Positions 6,037 to 7,051 of a stretch of DNA of 7,051 nt are shown piece after piece. A model generated the notes under the pieces. The model was not told the origin of the DNA, made no database searches, and was given only the letters and a program-made list of their open reading frames with translations. The stretch covers positions 1 to 7,051 of the forward strand of contig JAHWKS010000279.1 in assembly GCA_019347795.1 (NCBI GenBank), written 5' to 3'. The DNA comes from Planctomycetota bacterium (lineage in GTDB: Bacteria; Planctomycetota; Planctomycetia; Pirellulales; Pirellulaceae). The position numbers were made by a program, and so were the translations under genes. The first letter of the stretch is position 1; every line of letters begins with the position of its first letter.

Positions 6037-6708
6037 ATGGGCGAAATCAGCAACCCGAAACCGATTCCTCCCGCCGAAGCGGCCGTTCCCAAGGCGGTGG
6101 TCAGTCGGCTAAGCCTTTACCTGCGGGAATTGCAGCACCTGGTGCGAGACGGGTACGAGACGACCAGCTCCACCCAGCTCGGCTCGCTCCTGGGTTTCAC
6201 CGACGCCCAGGTTCGCAAAGACCTGGCTTACTTCGGCCAGTTCGGCTATCCGGGAATCGGCTACCGCTGCAGCGAGTTGATCAACGCCGTGAAGGGCATC
6301 TTGGGCACCGACCGCTGCTGGCCCGTGGCTTTGGTGGGATTGGGGAACCTGGGCCGGGCCCTTCTCGGTTACAAAGGATTCGAGACGCAAGGCTTCCGCA
6401 TCGCGGCCGCCTTCGATGTCGATCCCGCCAAGGTCGGAACGGCGATCGAAGGGGTACCCACCTATGCCCTGGACGATCTGGCGGAGGTGGTGGCGGTTAA
6501 GAAGATCAAGCTGGCGATGATCGCCGTCCCCGCCCCGGCCGCCCAGGACGTGGCCGATCGCCTGGCCGCCGCGGGCATCGACGGCATCATGAACTTCGCC
6601 CCGGTCACGATCACCCCCCACGACGGCGTAAGCATGGTCGGAGTCGATCTGGCGATTGAGCTGGAGCAACTCACCTTCAACGTCGTGAACCACCAGCCCA
6701 AGCCGTGA
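6037..6708 (+). CDS. rex: Redox-sensing transcriptional repressor Rex
   Basis: This 223-residue Rex protein senses the NADH/NAD+ ratio and represses fermentative and respiratory genes when NADH is low. The winged-helix DNA-binding domain covers about 18-80 (VVSRLSLYLRELQHL, then SSTQLGSLLGFTDAQVRKDLAYFGQFG, with R60-K61-D62). The Rossmann NAD(H) domain begins at VALVGLGNLGRALL (GxGxxG at 101-106), with FDVDP (126-130) ending its second strand. The C-terminal VGVDLAIELEQLTFNVV (201-217) matches the domain-swapped helix of the dimer. ATG 6037-6039 is preferred because GAGG (6028-6031) lies five bases upstream and the length then fits the family (about 210-225). The open frame extends to a TTG at 5947, but those 30 extra residues have no family match. 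I saw no recognisable Rex operator (TTGTGAA-N4-TTCACAA type) upstream, so autoregulation is not supported. Confidence 0.95.
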   Translation: MGEISNPKPIPPAEAAVPKAVVSRLSLYLRELQHLVRDGYETTSSTQLGSLLGFTDAQVRKDLAYFGQFGYPGIGYRCSELINAVKGILGTDRCWPVALVGLGNLGRALLGYKGFETQGFRIAAAFDVDPAKVGTAIEGVPTYALDDLAEVVAVKKIKLAMIAVPAPAAQDVADRLAAAGIDGIMNFAPVTITPHDGVSMVGVDLAIELEQLTFNVVNHQPKP

Positions 6709-6834
6709 GTCCGTGGTGCGACGTTCTCTTCCGTCGTAGAAAAGAGTGTGCCGACCCAAGCGGCGGCGACTCAGAGACGTGATCGGATAGCCGATGCCCG
6801 CGCTCACGGCGCCCAGGACGTCGCGGCCGCGACT
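6709..6834. other. Intergenic gap between convergent rex and rsmE
   Basis: This 126-bp gap lies between the ends of two converging genes. It holds a small hairpin (TCGG/CCGA arms, 6783-6794) and a perfect 14-base palindrome, GTCGCGGCCGCGAC (6820-6833), one base before the rsmE stop. Neither is followed by a T-tract in either direction, so no intrinsic terminator can be called. No coding sequence is supported. Confidence 0.4.
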
Positions 6835-7051
6835 TCACTCCCCCAGCAACAGCCATGCTGCGAGAGCGGCTGCGGCGGTTTCGACGCGGAGGATGCGCGG
6901 GCCGAGGTTGACGGCCTGCCAGCCCGCCTGGAGCGCGAGCGATGCTTCCTCGTCTGTGAAGCCGCCTTCCGGGCCGACCGCGAGGAACACCGCGGAATGC
7001 TCTTCGCCGTTCGGCTGGTTCGCCGCCGTCAGCCGCTCGCCGACCGGATGA
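6835..7051 (-). CDS. rsmE: 16S rRNA (uracil1498-N3)-methyltransferase, C-terminal part
   Basis: The stop TGA is at 6835-6837, and the frame runs open through the right edge, giving the last 71 residues of an RsmE-type SPOUT methyltransferase. The visible sequence carries the cofactor-binding knot motifs of the family: VFLAVGPEGGFTDEE, with GPEGGF at residues 26-31 of the fragment, and NLGPRILRVETAAAAL (48-63 of the fragment). The enzyme methylates N3 of U1498 in 16S rRNA using S-adenosylmethionine. The 5' portion, including the PUA-like N-terminal domain, lies outside the window. It converges on rex. Confidence 0.93.
   Translation of the reverse strand, partial: HPVGERLTAANQPNGEEHSAVFLAVGPEGGFTDEEASLALQAGWQAVNLGPRILRVETAAAALAAWLLLGE

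Noticed and set aside
6794..7051. + strand open frame over the right edge
   Set aside because: It is antisense to the clear RsmE C-terminus (GPEGGF, LGPRILRVETA) on the minus strand.

Overview
The window is GC-rich, and its gene content points to a planctomycete (phylum Planctomycetota, probably Pirellulales-like). The main evidence is a DUF1501 protein with a Tat-like leader, a large exported protein of lyase-like shape, and a family of dispersed hairpin repeats around a small IS200-type transposase. The organism assignment is inferred from family knowledge; no search was run.

Layout from left to right: (1) a possible 3' tail of a + strand gene (3-74), meeting a DUF167/YggU-type small protein on the minus strand (77-370). 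(2) A pair of adjacent hairpins (386-429), which also encodes the last residues of the next gene. (3) A 736-residue exported protein on the minus strand (409-2619) with an alpha-helical first half and a probable beta-sandwich second half. It looks like a polysaccharide-lyase-type enzyme, but its function is not proven. (4) A 226-bp imperfect palindrome built of nested hairpins (2651-2876). (5) An intact 150-residue HUH/Y1 transposase of the IS200/IS605 group on the minus strand (2916-3368). (6) A second, shorter palindrome made of the same hairpins (3403-3512). (7) A minus-strand pair, dapA (4991-5878) followed 13 bp later by a DUF1501 gene (3565-4977). (8) A divergent + strand rex gene (6037-6708), encoding an NADH/NAD+-sensing repressor. 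(9) The C-terminal 71 codons of rsmE on the minus strand, running off the right edge (6835-7051).

Most of the genes are ordinary housekeeping or planctomycete lineage genes. dapA (lysine and peptidoglycan precursor synthesis) and the DUF1501 gene appear co-transcribed. rex is transcribed away from dapA across a 158-bp gap that holds a plausible dapA promoter. DUF167 and the large exported protein are close enough to share a transcript.

The most interesting part is the repeat system around the transposase. Three hairpin types occur in alternating orientation on both sides of tnpA. The roughly 100-bp leader of tnpA, including its ribosome binding site, start codon and first eight coding bases, recurs in front of the large exported protein. 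A different hairpin pair supplies that protein's C-terminus and stop codon. I saw no CRISPR array, tRNA, rRNA or recognisable defence system.
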